64,000 nucleotides of DNA, taken from contig NZ_JACVON010000001.1 of NCBI RefSeq assembly GCF_018882385.1, positions 108,942 through 172,941 on the forward strand, read 5' to 3'. Origin of the DNA: Polynucleobacter sp. 30F-ANTBAC. GTDB taxonomy: Bacteria; Pseudomonadota; Gammaproteobacteria; Burkholderiales; Burkholderiaceae. This document shows, one piece after another, positions 37,385 through 46,731 of the stretch (within the stretch, counting starts at the first letter, position 1; each line of letters begins with the position of its first letter). Under the pieces are notes generated by a model. The model was not told the origin of the DNA, searched no databases, and worked only from the letters and a program-made list of their open reading frames with translations. Made by a program: the position numbers and the translations under genes.

Positions 37385-37986
37385 GTCAAACAGATTACTT
37401 AACCGCTATGGGTATCAGTACCTGGGTTTTAAATGATGCGGACGATGCCGTCGACCAATCACCATCAGAAGCTCCACAAGCCCAAGCAGCCGATATGCCG
37501 CAGCCTCTGACGGCTTCACAAGAGACGGCAACACCCCAAGCAGCACCCCCAGCACCAAAGGCGCCAGCAGCACCTGTTAAACCGCCTCAAACAGCACCTG
37601 TTCAGCCTTTAGCGATGGACCCTGCTTACGCACAAGCTTGGACCTTTGTGGTTGATCAATTAAACGGTGATGCCAGTTTATTGTTTGACAAAATTTTGGC
37701 TTCTTTGATGCTCTCTCGAACAGAGGTGCAGATACTCACCAGTACCGATGTATTAGGAGGCCAAGCCACAGGGCAGGTGATTGTCGCCATGGGGTCAGAC
37801 ATGGGCAAGAAAATACTACAGATGTCAGAGCCTTTTGAAGAGCTCAGAGGCGCTGTGCATTCTTTAGAAGCGGCGGATATGGAGTGGCCAATTGTTCTCA
37901 CGTATCACCCAGAGCACCTTTTAAAGCGTGCCTTGGATAAATCTAAAACTTGGCAAGATCTTATCTTGGCAAGATCACTGATTTAA
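37381..37986 (+). CDS. HolD (DNA polymerase III psi)-like / degenerate UDG-like protein
   Basis: A 201-residue protein. The N-terminus (LTAMGISTWVLNDAD) resembles the psi-subunit motif that contacts chi in HolD proteins (LGITQW-type). A disordered Ala/Pro/Gln linker follows (about 25-80). The C-terminal domain ends with EWPIVLTYHPEHLLKRALDKSKTWQDL, the closing motif of family-4 uracil-DNA glycosylases, which often follow rimI in Burkholderiales. The Fe-S cysteines and the GEAPG-type active site of such glycosylases are absent, so catalysis is unlikely. I favour a replisome role. It overlaps rimI by 4 nt. Confidence 0.75.
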   Translation: MSQTDYLTAMGISTWVLNDADDAVDQSPSEAPQAQAADMPQPLTASQETATPQAAPPAPKAPAAPVKPPQTAPVQPLAMDPAYAQAWTFVVDQLNGDASLLFDKILASLMLSRTEVQILTSTDVLGGQATGQVIVAMGSDMGKKILQMSEPFEELRGAVHSLEAADMEWPIVLTYHPEHLLKRALDKSKTWQDLILARSLI

Positions 37987-37999
37987 AAATCAGGTGATC
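37973..37999 (+). terminator. Stem-loop after the HolD-like gene
   Basis: GATCACTGATTT pairs with AAATCA(G)GTGATC, a 12-bp stem with one bulge and a 2-nt loop, overlapping the stop codon. No T run follows on either strand, so termination is uncertain. Confidence 0.35.
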
Positions 38000-38017
38000 C
38001 TGCCAGACAAAAAGGGA

Positions 38018-38770
38018 TCAAGAACCTAAGTTACTTTTCTTAGTTCTAGCGCGGATGTTAAGAAATTCAACGAACAATGAAAACGCCATGGCAAAGTAAA
38101 CGTAGCCTTTAGGGATATGGATATCCATACTCTCTGCAATCAAAACCATGCCAACAACCGTTAAGAATGACAAAGCTAAAACTTTGATCGATGGGTGTCT
38201 GTGAACGAAGTCACCAATTGATTTAGCAGCAAAGAGCATCACGGCAACGGACACCAAAACTGCTGAAACCATGATGGAGATCTCATCGACTAAACCAACC
38301 GCAGTGATCACACTGTCGAGTGAGAAAACAATATCCAAGATACCAATCTGAACCACGGCACCCCAAAACACCTTCCCCTTGGCTTTATTAGCAGCTTTTT
38401 GCATATCCTCTTGGACAATGGGTTCCTCTTCTTCTGCTTCCACCTCAAGGTAAATCTCTTTTGAAGCCTTCCAGAGAAGGAATAGGCCACCACCTAAAAG
38501 GATTAAGTCGCGACCGCTGATTTCTTGATTGAAGGCGTTGAAAATTGGTTCGGTTAAACCCATCACCCATGACAAGCTAAGGAGTAAAAGGATGCGAGTA
38601 ACGAGCGCAAACATCAAACCAAAGCGACGCACTTGATCGCGCATTTCAGCAGGCAATCGATTGGCAAGCACGCTGATGAAAATAATGTTGTCGATACCTA
38701 AAACAATCTCTAATGCTGCCAGCGTTAAGAACGCAATAATAGTATTAGGATCTAGTAAAAACTCGAGCAT
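38018..38770 (-). CDS. TerC family integral membrane protein
   Basis: A 250-residue protein with seven membrane helices. The TerC signatures are ALEIVLGIDNIIFISVLANRLP in helix 1-2 and VVQIGILDIVFSLDSVITAVG in the middle, each with the conserved Asp in a Gly/Asp-Asn or Leu-Asp-Ser motif thought to bind metal. An acidic loop (EVEAEEEEP) divides the halves. The family includes manganese exporters (Alx/MntP-like roles) and tellurium-resistance proteins. The exact substrate is unknown; metal export is the likely role. Confidence 0.9.
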   Translation of the reverse strand: MLEFLLDPNTIIAFLTLAALEIVLGIDNIIFISVLANRLPAEMRDQVRRFGLMFALVTRILLLLSLSWVMGLTEPIFNAFNQEISGRDLILLGGGLFLLWKASKEIYLEVEAEEEEPIVQEDMQKAANKAKGKVFWGAVVQIGILDIVFSLDSVITAVGLVDEISIMVSAVLVSVAVMLFAAKSIGDFVHRHPSIKVLALSFLTVVGMVLIAESMDIHIPKGYVYFAMAFSLFVEFLNIRARTKKSNLGS

Positions 38771-38847
38771 GGGATACCTTGTAGGTTAAAGATGAAGTCA
38801 TTCAATTGATGAATCAATGGGTCATTGATGTAAAAGGAATCAGCAGC

Positions 38848-40164
38848 TTAGTGCTTGTGCTCACCAATGAGATGTAAGGAGTCATACTCAGCTTGGTTTC
38901 TGTTGTGCCAGCGCATGATGAAAATCATCACTAAACAAACAAAGCTGCCAAATAACAAAATAACAAATGAGATTGGCAAGTCTAACCAGATGAGAAGCGC
39001 ATAAAGACAGAGCATGCCTAAAACAGATAAGTTCTCATTGAAGTTTTGCACAGCAATGGAGTGGCCTGCTGAAAGTAAAACGTGACCACGGTGCTGTAAG
39101 AGGGCGTTCATTGGTACAACAAAGTAACCCGACATCCAACCAATGACCATCAAGAAAAGATAGGTGATTAAAAGGTATAAAGGCATTTCGAATAAACCTA
39201 AATCAATCTGAATGTCTGCAATGAGATCTTTGCGGTAAATAGCCATCACCATGACTAAAGCGCCCATCATCGCGCCATACTTGAGGACAGTTAATGCTTT
39301 TTTCAGAGGAACACGTGCTGCCGCCCAAACAGCGCCACCGGCTACACCAAATGCGACTACGGCTTGCAAAATAGCGCCTTGGGACAGGGACATCCCTAAA
39401 GCTGATTCAGCCCACTTAAGAACAATGAACTGAAGTGTGGCTCCGGCACCCCAGAATAAGGTGGTCACAGCCAACGAAATTTGGCCCAAGCGATCTTTCC
39501 AAAGCGTATCAAAGCAATGTTTGAAGTCTTTGATCAAACGAATCGGGTTGCTTTCTTGCTTGGGGTAAACCGCTCCTGTATCTGGAATTCTTAAATTGAA
39601 TCCAGCGGCAATCAGGTAAACAAGGGCAATCACACAGATCGCCGCTTCAGGGGCAGTATCAATCCCGGTATCCATTAAAGGAAAATCAAAGCCTAATAGC
39701 ATTAAGGAAAGCTTATTAGAAATTAACATTCCACCCAAAACAGTTCCCAAGATAATAGAACCGACGGTTAAGCCTTCAATCCAACCGTTGGCAGCCACTA
39801 GTTTTTCTGGCGGTAATAATTCAGTCAAAATGCCATATTTGGCAGGAGAGTAGGCTGCTGCACCAAAGCCGACGATCGCATAAGCCATCAAAGGGTGGGT
39901 ACTGAACAACATAGCCATACAACCCACGATCTTGATCGTATTGGTCATGAACATCACTTTGCCTTTAGGGCGTGAGTCAGCAAAGGCTCCCACAAAGGCA
40001 GCCAATAAAACATAGGATAAAACGAAGAAAAGTTTCAGGAGCGGAGTCATCCAAGCCGGTGCTTGGAGTTGATATAGCAAAGCAATCGCTGCGATTAACA
40101 GCGCGTTGTCTGCGAGCGACGAAAAAAATTGCGCCGCCATAATTGTGTAAAAACCTGGTTTCAT
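38848..40164 (-). CDS. lplT: Lysophospholipid transporter LplT
   Basis: A 438-residue MFS permease that flips lysophospholipids across the inner membrane for re-acylation. About 12 helices are predicted; family marks include MAAQFFSSLADNALLIAAIALL, AFADSRPKGKVMFMTN and AYSPAKYGILTELLPPEKLVAANGWIEG. The acyltransferase partner Aas is not in the window. It is divergent from alr, an arrangement common in Burkholderiales. If alr begins at the only canonical start, the two genes overlap by 22 nt. Confidence 0.93.
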   Translation of the reverse strand: MKPGFYTIMAAQFFSSLADNALLIAAIALLYQLQAPAWMTPLLKLFFVLSYVLLAAFVGAFADSRPKGKVMFMTNTIKIVGCMAMLFSTHPLMAYAIVGFGAAAYSPAKYGILTELLPPEKLVAANGWIEGLTVGSIILGTVLGGMLISNKLSLMLLGFDFPLMDTGIDTAPEAAICVIALVYLIAAGFNLRIPDTGAVYPKQESNPIRLIKDFKHCFDTLWKDRLGQISLAVTTLFWGAGATLQFIVLKWAESALGMSLSQGAILQAVVAFGVAGGAVWAAARVPLKKALTVLKYGAMMGALVMVMAIYRKDLIADIQIDLGLFEMPLYLLITYLFLMVIGWMSGYFVVPMNALLQHRGHVLLSAGHSIAVQNFNENLSVLGMLCLYALLIWLDLPISFVILLFGSFVCLVMIFIMRWHNRNQAEYDSLHLIGEHKH

Positions 40165-41333
40165 TCGTACAATTCAGTTATCAACTTCCATTAAAACACG
40201 AAAGTGAGTCTTTTCTGTCTAGACCGACCGTAGTTCACCTCGATACCAATGCCTTGCGACACAACTTAGAGCGTGTTCGCCACCTCATGCCTGGAACAAA
40301 AGTATGGGCGGTGGTGAAGGCTAATTCCTACGGACACGGTATGATTAAAGCCTTGGAGGGCCTGTCAGGTACCGACGGATTTGCTCTATTGGATCTGGCA
40401 GAAGCGAAGGTATTACGTGAGCAGGGGTGGCAGGGGCCTATCCTACTTTTAGAAGGGTTATTTACTCAGGAGGATGTTTTTGAGGCTCTTGAGTTGGGGT
40501 GCGATTGTGTGGTGCACGAGCTCAATCAAGTAGATTGGCTGGAAAATGCCATGGAAGCGCGCCAATCTGCTCAAACTCTTCATCCTGAGACATTGCGCGT
40601 ATTTCTTAAAATGAACACGGGTATGAACCGTTTAGGTCTTAAACCTGCTAGTTATCGAGAGGTATTCCACCGCTTGCACGCTGTGGGCTTCAATGTGGCG
40701 CACATGACCCATTTTGCCAATGCCGACTATGTGGATCGCACGCCTACGGTAGACCAGCAATTGGAAGTCTTTCAATCAACAATAGCGGGCTTATCGGGTG
40801 AAACGTCTTTATCTAACTCAGCAGCGATTCTTTGGCATCACCACTTGGTTCAATGTGATTGGGTAAGACCTGGAATTATGCTTTATGGCGTTTCGCCATC
40901 TGGCAAGTATGAAGACATCGAGCATGCCCAGCTGCAAGCAGCCATGTCTCTCAGAACCAAAATCATCGGCATTCAGCATTTAGAGGCGGGTGAGAGTGTT
41001 GGTTATGGCTCTCGCTACCGCACGGATGTGCCGATTCGGATTGCTGTGATTGCTTGTGGTTATGCCGATGGCTACCCAAGGCATGCCCCAGATGGCACAC
41101 CAGTTTGGATCGCGGGCCCAGGTGGCTTGTCCAATGGAAAAATTTGTCCGATTGCGGGTCAAGTCTCGATGGATATGATCACCGTTGATATCACCGATAT
41201 GCCGCACGCTGAGGTGGGTACTGAGGTGGAGTTATGGGGACACTACTTACCGGTTGATCGAGTTGCTCAAGCGGCTGGCACAATTGGCTATGAACTCCTT
41301 TGTGCGATTGCATCAAGAGTTAAAAGAAGCTAA
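40143..41333 (+). CDS. alr: Alanine racemase
   Basis: A PLP-dependent racemase supplying D-alanine for peptidoglycan. The PLP Lys is in VWAVVKANSYGHG, the catalytic Tyr in GESVGYGSRYRTD, and CGYADGYPRHAPDG and GQVSMDMITVDITDMP follow. The start is unclear. TTG 40143 is the only ATG/GTG/TTG start upstream of the family core and adds about 24 residues that overlap lplT. A CTG at 40215, seven nt after the purine-rich AAAGTGAG, would give the normal family N-terminus (SRPTVVHLD). A long terminator follows. Confidence 0.93.
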   Translation: MCKNLVSFVQFSYQLPLKHESESFLSRPTVVHLDTNALRHNLERVRHLMPGTKVWAVVKANSYGHGMIKALEGLSGTDGFALLDLAEAKVLREQGWQGPILLLEGLFTQEDVFEALELGCDCVVHELNQVDWLENAMEARQSAQTLHPETLRVFLKMNTGMNRLGLKPASYREVFHRLHAVGFNVAHMTHFANADYVDRTPTVDQQLEVFQSTIAGLSGETSLSNSAAILWHHHLVQCDWVRPGIMLYGVSPSGKYEDIEHAQLQAAMSLRTKIIGIQHLEAGESVGYGSRYRTDVPIRIAVIACGYADGYPRHAPDGTPVWIAGPGGLSNGKICPIAGQVSMDMITVDITDMPHAEVGTEVELWGHYLPVDRVAQAAGTIGYELLCAIASRVKRS

Positions 41334-41352
41334 GCCTGAGGCATTCTCGCCA

Positions 41353-41387
41353 TAAAAAAAGGAAGGATTAAATCCTTCCTTTTTTAT
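41353..41387. terminator. Bidirectional terminator
   Basis: AAAAAAAGGAAGGATT / AATCCTTCCTTTTTT, a near-perfect stem between A and T runs, separating the convergent alr and bamD. Confidence 0.9.
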
Positions 41388-41426
41388 TTAACTTGGTCAT
41401 GAGTCATTCCTCTCATGAATCCAATG

Positions 41427-42239
41427 TTACTTCCGCCAGATTTGCCACCATGAAGGGGTTTTATCCTCGGCGGTGCTGCGAATGCCAGTTTCTACGATCT
41501 TACTGTTTGGGTAATTGAGCTTTAAAACACGAAGCGCATCATTACTTAGATCTTTCATCCCAATAGCATCATAGGACTTGTACAAAATATAGAGAGCCTC
41601 TTCAATGGCTGGCGCTCGATCATAGTCCGTAATAGCAATTTGAGCTCTATTAATGGCTGCTAAAAATGCGCCGCGGCGGTAGTAGAACCGCGCTGTATTG
41701 ACGTCGCTGTCCGCTAGAGAGTTCACGATATAACGCATACGATCCAAAGCATCTGGCGTGTATTTGCTATCAGGAAAACGAGTGGTCAAAATTTTAAATG
41801 CTTCAAAGGCATCACGTGCTGCCTTAGGGTCTCGCTCGCTTAAATCTTGACCAGTGATTTTCCCTAAAAAGCCTAGATTGTCATTGAAGGTGATCAAGCC
41901 CTTTAAGTAGTAGGCATAGTCAACCATCGCATGACCTGGATGCAGCTGAATAAAGCGATCAACTGCTGTGGCTGCTTGAGCTAGATCGTTTCCTTTCCAA
42001 TGGCAATAAGCCACATTAATCTGCGACTGTTGGGCATAGGGACCAAAGGGGTAGCGTGCTTCAAGTTTTTCGAAGTACTTCACGCATCTATCAAAATCAC
42101 CACCTTCCATGGCATCTTTTGCTTCAACATAAAGTTTATTTTGAGACCAGCCGGCAGTTTCATCCTCAGGCCCTCCGGCACACCCAGTGAGTAAGGCTGC
42201 TGAGACTAAGAATGAGACAGTAGTGAAAGACCCGAACAT
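41427..42239 (-). CDS. bamD: Outer membrane assembly lipoprotein BamD
   Basis: A 270-residue lipoprotein of the BAM complex that inserts beta-barrels. From ATG 42239 the signal ends in the lipobox LTGC with Cys at residue 20. TPR-like helices follow (YVEAKDAMEGGDFDRCVKYF, YPFGPYAQQSQINVAYCHWK, YAYYLKGLITF, RFPDSKYTPDALDRMRYI), the usual BamD order. A longer frame from 42302 would overlap the divergent rluD and spoil the signal peptide, so it is rejected. It faces rluD divergently, as in many betaproteobacteria. Confidence 0.94.
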   Translation of the reverse strand: MFGSFTTVSFLVSAALLTGCAGGPEDETAGWSQNKLYVEAKDAMEGGDFDRCVKYFEKLEARYPFGPYAQQSQINVAYCHWKGNDLAQAATAVDRFIQLHPGHAMVDYAYYLKGLITFNDNLGFLGKITGQDLSERDPKAARDAFEAFKILTTRFPDSKYTPDALDRMRYIVNSLADSDVNTARFYYRRGAFLAAINRAQIAITDYDRAPAIEEALYILYKSYDAIGMKDLSNDALRVLKLNYPNSKIVETGIRSTAEDKTPSWWQIWRK

Positions 42240-42277
42240 GCCTGAGCAAATGCGACTTAAACTAGCGGTGTTGATAG

Positions 42278-43321
42278 ATGGAAAGGCACCCAATTTTGGC
42301 ATTACCAGATTCTCCTGAGAACAATACTTCCGATTATATCGATGAGGAAGAGATTATTGCTGTATTTGTGCCAGATCATTTGGCAGGGGAGCGTTTGGAT
42401 AAGGTTTTAGCCCAATTAGTGCCTCAACATTCACGTAATCGTCTCAAAACTTGGATTGAAGACGGTTTTGTCACAATCGCGGGTCAAGTACCTAAAATCC
42501 GATATGCCGCCCAAGCAGGCGATCATATTGTGGTGATTCCTCAAGCGAGTGATGAAGAGCAAGCTTATGTCCCAGAGGACATTCCTTTAGACATTGTTTA
42601 TGAGGATTCTGAAATTCTCGTTATCCATAAGCCAGCAGGGATGGTGGTTCATCCTGCCAATGGCAACTGGTCGGGTACCTTACTAAACGGTTTGCTCTAT
42701 CGATATCCTCAGATTGCCAGCGTGCCTAGAGCGGGTATTGTGCATCGTCTTGATAAAGACACCTCCGGTTTACTGATGGTGGCTAAAACCTTAGAAGCCC
42801 AAACTGATTTGGTTCGACAGCTTCAATCTCGTCAAGTGATTCGACGCTATTTGGCTTTAGCGTGGGGGCAAGTACGCTCTCAAACAGTTCACTCGCCCAT
42901 TGGTAGAGATCCAAGAGATCGACTCAAGATGGCATTGATCACGGGCTCAGCTGGCAAACCAGCCGTCACCCACGTTGAGCTTTTGGAAATGGGCGCCTTT
43001 AATAAAGCCAAAGTCTCTTTAGTCGCTTGTCGCCTAGAGACCGGGCGTACCCATCAAATTCGGGTTCACCTTGAGTCACTGGGTAATGCCTTGGTGGGCG
43101 ACCCTGTTTATAAAAAGAAAAACCCAGCTGATGCTTCTATTTTGGAGTTCAGCCGAGGTGGGCAGGCATTGCATGCCGCTGTATTGGGGATCAAACATCC
43201 TAAAACCAAAGAAGAGTTGCTTTGGCAAGCACCGATGCCTGAAGATATGAAAGAGCTAGCTCTGAGACTGAATGTTCCTGAGGGCGCTCTGTGGCCGGAT
43301 TGGGAGAGCTTGAATGTCTAA
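42278..43321 (+). CDS. rluD: 23S rRNA pseudouridine synthase RluD
   Basis: A 347-residue enzyme that makes the pseudouridines of helix 69 in 23S rRNA. An S4 RNA-binding domain covers about 30-95 (ERLDKVLAQLVPQHSRNRLKTWIEDG). The catalytic Asp is in AGIVHRLDKDTSGLLMVAKT, and ETGRTHQIRVHLESLGNALVGDP follows. It ends with an 8-nt overlap with pgeF. Confidence 0.95.
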   Translation: MERHPILALPDSPENNTSDYIDEEEIIAVFVPDHLAGERLDKVLAQLVPQHSRNRLKTWIEDGFVTIAGQVPKIRYAAQAGDHIVVIPQASDEEQAYVPEDIPLDIVYEDSEILVIHKPAGMVVHPANGNWSGTLLNGLLYRYPQIASVPRAGIVHRLDKDTSGLLMVAKTLEAQTDLVRQLQSRQVIRRYLALAWGQVRSQTVHSPIGRDPRDRLKMALITGSAGKPAVTHVELLEMGAFNKAKVSLVACRLETGRTHQIRVHLESLGNALVGDPVYKKKNPADASILEFSRGGQALHAAVLGIKHPKTKEELLWQAPMPEDMKELALRLNVPEGALWPDWESLNV

Positions 43322-44096
43322 TGGATCGAATAAGCCATGGATTCAGCCAGAGTGGCCCGGGAAAGATGCTGTTAAGATTTTGATCACACATCGCGAAGGG
43401 GGTGTGAGTCAGCCGCCTTATGACTGCCTAAACTTGGGGGCACATGTGGGGGATGACCCTGAATCGGTTGCTGCCAATCGCCTGATACTCGGCACCTTTT
43501 TGCCATCTGACCCTATCTGGCTCAATCAAACACATGGCACCACAGTTTTTGATGCCGATCACTGGGTTCCTTATGGACCTTCTGGATATACCGAGCCCCC
43601 GGCAGCCGATGCGGCTATCGCTACCTTACCTAACTTTGTGCTCAGCATCATGACGGCAGACTGTTTGCCTGTTTTGCTGGCATCTACGGATGGGCAGGTA
43701 ATCGGTGCAGCCCATGCGGGTTGGCGTGGGCTGAGTGCGGGCATTCTTGAAGCAACGGTGAGCGCCATGAGACGCAAAGTGGCCAAAGATGATTTAGAGA
43801 TACAAGCTTATTTGGGGCCAGCAATTGGGCCGATGGCCTTCCAGGTCGGTGAAGAGGTCAGAGCTATTTTTGTCCTGCATGATCACCACAGTGATGCCGC
43901 CTTCAAGGCTTGTGATGAGCCTGGTAAATTTATGGCGGATATCTATCAATTAGCTAAATTAAGACTTCAAGCCGTGGGCGTAACCTCTATTGAGGGGGGC
44001 TGTGAGTGCACCTTTCAAAATGAACGCTTTTACTCCTATCGACGTGATCGCATTACGGGGCGGATGGCAAGTTTGATTTGGAAATCTAACAGTTAA
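43314..44096 (+). CDS. pgeF: Peptidoglycan editing factor / laccase-domain protein PgeF
   Basis: A 260-residue member of the YfiH/DUF152 family, earlier called polyphenol oxidase; the E. coli member edits faulty peptidoglycan precursors. Metal and active-site residues are His in LNQTHGTTVF, Cys in TADCLPVLL, and His in GAAHAGWRGLSAG; GGCECTFQNERFYSYRRD closes the protein. The start overlaps rluD by 8 nt, the widespread rluD-pgeF pairing, so cotranscription is expected. Confidence 0.93.
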   Translation: MSNGSNKPWIQPEWPGKDAVKILITHREGGVSQPPYDCLNLGAHVGDDPESVAANRLILGTFLPSDPIWLNQTHGTTVFDADHWVPYGPSGYTEPPAADAAIATLPNFVLSIMTADCLPVLLASTDGQVIGAAHAGWRGLSAGILEATVSAMRRKVAKDDLEIQAYLGPAIGPMAFQVGEEVRAIFVLHDHHSDAAFKACDEPGKFMADIYQLAKLRLQAVGVTSIEGGCECTFQNERFYSYRRDRITGRMASLIWKSNS

Positions 44097-44258
44097 ACGG
44101 ATTGACTAAATGATGTCACTCAAACCATGCCTCAAAAGCCCCACCACGTAAGCTTGATCGAAGTTATAGATAGGGTTAATTCTTATAACTAATTTAACAA
44201 TTAAACCTCAAAATAGAGCTATTAGACATATGGTTAAGTCTCTCTATTAAGGAAGTTT

Positions 44259-45890
44259 ATGGTTAAGACGCAAGGCTTAGGTAAGGGCCCCAGCCTCGCT
44301 CCGCAGCATATGGCTTTGATACCCCCAGAGAGGTTGGTGGAAATTGAACAGCAATATGCCAAAGACTTGGCCGCTTTATGGGCAAACCCAACTGGGTCTG
44401 AGATCAAGGATCGTCGATTCTTGGGGGATGCATGGAAAAACCCATGGAGCCAAGCCACGGTTAACTTCTATTTATTAAATTCAAAACATTTATTAACTTT
44501 GGCAGATGCAGTTGAAGCAGAAGCTAAGGCACGTCAACGGATTCGTTTTAGCATCGAGCAAATGATTGATGCGATGTCGCCATCTAATTTTTTAGCGACC
44601 AACCCAGAAGCGCATCAGCGTTTGATTGATACCCAAGGTGAATCACTGCGCACAGGTATCTTGAACGCTCTCCAAGATTTAGGTAAAGGCAAAGTCTCTC
44701 AAACCGATGAGACAGCTTTTGAGGTGGGGGTGAACATGGCGACCACCGAGGGCGCCGTGGTTTACCAGACAGAGCTCTTCCAGCTCATTCAGTACAAGCC
44801 GTTGACTGCTCAGGTTTACGAGCGACCTTATTTGATGATTCCGCCGTGCATCAACAAATACTACATTCTGGATTTACAGCCAGCGAACTCTCTGGTGAGG
44901 TACTTGGTTGAACAAGGGCATACTGTTTACTTGGTCTCATGGAAGAATCCTGATCCGAGCATGGCAGGCACCACTTGGGATGATTACATCGGTGATGGGG
45001 CCATCAACGCCATTGAAACAGTGCAAGCGATCAGCGGTCAAAAGCAAATCAATATCTTGGGTTTCTGTGTCGGTGGAACGATTACTAGTACTGCACTAGC
45101 GGTATTGGCTGCGCGCAACAAACACCCAGCTGCCAGTTTGACCCTTTTAACAACCTTGTTGGATTTCTCAGATACAGGCATCTTGGATGTGTTTGTAGAT
45201 GAACAACTTGTGCAGCTTCGAGAAAACTCCATTGGTGGCATGAACGGTGGTCAGTGCGGTATGTTGCGCGGCGTTGAATTGGCCAATACTTTCTCGTTCT
45301 TACGTCCCAATGATTTGGTATGGAACTACGTGGTAGATAGTTACTTAAAAGGTAACTCTCCGCCACCTTTCGACTTGCTCTATTGGAATGGTGACTCCAC
45401 TAACTTACCGGGCGCTATGTATGTCTGGTATTTACGTCACTTGTATTTGCAGAATGAACTCAAAGTTCCTGACAAATTAACCATTTGTGGTGAGAAAGTG
45501 GACCTTGGCAAAATTAAATGCCCGGTTTACTTGTATGCCTCTCGAGAAGATCACATCGTACCGTGGTGGTCTGCTTATGAATCCACCAAACTTCTTAAGG
45601 GCGCCAAAGTACATTTTGTATTGGGGGCCTCGGGACACATTGCAGGCGTGATCAATCCTCCTGCTAAAAACAAACGCAACTATTGGTCCAATCCTAAATT
45701 GGCAGCTAAAGCTGACACGTGGTTTGAGGGGGCCAAAGAAATTCCAGGCAGTTGGTGGCCTGACTGGATTAAGTGGTTGGCACCATTAGGTGGCAAGCTT
45801 AAAGCAGCCCCCAAAACCTATGGCAATACCAAATACAAGATGATTGAAAAGGCCCCAGGCTCTTACGTGAAAGAAAAGGCAAAAGATTAA
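44259..45890 (+). CDS. phaC: Polyhydroxyalkanoate synthase, class I
   Basis: A 543-residue PHA synthase polymerising 3-hydroxyacyl-CoA into storage polyester. The N-terminal domain precedes an alpha/beta-hydrolase core. The lipase-like box GFCVGG supplies the catalytic Cys, REDHIVPW the Asp, and ASGHIAGVINPP the His. The length is slightly under the approximately 590 of Cupriavidus PhaC; the difference is at the N-terminus. AAGGAAG precedes the ATG. The phaB gene follows after 93 bp. Confidence 0.96.
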   Translation: MVKTQGLGKGPSLAPQHMALIPPERLVEIEQQYAKDLAALWANPTGSEIKDRRFLGDAWKNPWSQATVNFYLLNSKHLLTLADAVEAEAKARQRIRFSIEQMIDAMSPSNFLATNPEAHQRLIDTQGESLRTGILNALQDLGKGKVSQTDETAFEVGVNMATTEGAVVYQTELFQLIQYKPLTAQVYERPYLMIPPCINKYYILDLQPANSLVRYLVEQGHTVYLVSWKNPDPSMAGTTWDDYIGDGAINAIETVQAISGQKQINILGFCVGGTITSTALAVLAARNKHPAASLTLLTTLLDFSDTGILDVFVDEQLVQLRENSIGGMNGGQCGMLRGVELANTFSFLRPNDLVWNYVVDSYLKGNSPPPFDLLYWNGDSTNLPGAMYVWYLRHLYLQNELKVPDKLTICGEKVDLGKIKCPVYLYASREDHIVPWWSAYESTKLLKGAKVHFVLGASGHIAGVINPPAKNKRNYWSNPKLAAKADTWFEGAKEIPGSWWPDWIKWLAPLGGKLKAAPKTYGNTKYKMIEKAPGSYVKEKAKD

Positions 45891-45983
45891 TTACGACATG
45901 ACGTAATGGATCAAGCAGCAAAGTAAGAAACAGAATTTTTATAGTGAAGTTTTAAGGCTAATAGCTCAACAAGGAGAAGTACC

Positions 45984-46724
45984 ATGAGTCAAAAGATTGC
46001 ATATGTAACAGGCGGTATGGGTGGAATTGGCACCGCTATTTGTCAGCGTTTAGCTAAAGATGGTTTTAAAGTAATTGCCGGTTGCGGGCCTAATTCACCC
46101 CGCAAAGATCGTTGGTTGGGTGAGCAAAAAGCGCTTGGTTTTGACTTCTCTGCCTCCGAAGGCAATGTGGGAGATTGGGATAGCACTGTTGCTGCCTTTA
46201 ATAAGGTAAAAGCAGAATTTGGCAAAGTAGATGTTTTGGTGAATAACGCAGGTATCACTCGCGATACGGTATTCCGCAAGATGACTCCGGATGACTGGCG
46301 TGCAGTGATCGATACAAACTTGAACTCCTTGTTCAACGTGACGAAGCAAGTGATCGATGGCATGGTCGACAGTGGTTGGGGGCGCGTGATCAATATTTCC
46401 TCGGTGAACGGGCAAAAAGGTCAATTTGGTCAATCTAACTACGCCACAGCCAAAGCAGGTATTCATGGCTTCACCATGTCATTAGCTCAAGAAACAGCTT
46501 CCAAAGGTGTGACTGTGAATACAGTTTCACCGGGCTATATTGGGACCGATATGGTGACTGCGATTCGTGAAGATGTTCTAGAAAAGATCATTGCCACTAT
46601 CCCTGTTAAACGCTTGGGAACCCCAGATGAGATTGCTTCGATTGTGTCTTGGTTGGCCTCCGATCATGGCGGCTTCTCAACCGGAGCAGACTTCTCACTC
46701 AACGGTGGATTGCACATGGGTTAA
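45984..46724 (+). CDS. phaB: Acetoacetyl-CoA reductase
   Basis: A 246-residue short-chain dehydrogenase that reduces acetoacetyl-CoA with NADPH to (R)-3-hydroxybutyryl-CoA, the PhaC substrate. The cofactor loop is TGGMGGIGTAI, with NNAG near residue 88, the catalytic Ser in INISSVNGQKGQ and the Tyr-x-x-x-Lys in YATAKAG. CAAGGAGAAG lies before the ATG. It lies between phaC and phaR with no thiolase gene between them. Confidence 0.96.
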   Translation: MSQKIAYVTGGMGGIGTAICQRLAKDGFKVIAGCGPNSPRKDRWLGEQKALGFDFSASEGNVGDWDSTVAAFNKVKAEFGKVDVLVNNAGITRDTVFRKMTPDDWRAVIDTNLNSLFNVTKQVIDGMVDSGWGRVINISSVNGQKGQFGQSNYATAKAGIHGFTMSLAQETASKGVTVNTVSPGYIGTDMVTAIREDVLEKIIATIPVKRLGTPDEIASIVSWLASDHGGFSTGADFSLNGGLHMG

Positions 46725-46731
46725 GTAGGTT

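Noticed and set aside
37973-37999. Strong intrinsic terminator after the HolD-like gene
   Set aside because: The stem is good but lacks a T run on either strand; kept only as a low-confidence stem-loop.
41427-42302. Longer bamD start at 42302
   Set aside because: It would overlap the divergent rluD and add 21 residues in front of a normal lipoprotein signal with Cys at residue 20.
46043-46466. Two long frames opposite phaB
   Set aside because: They are antisense shadows of a well-supported reductase gene with its own ribosome-binding site.
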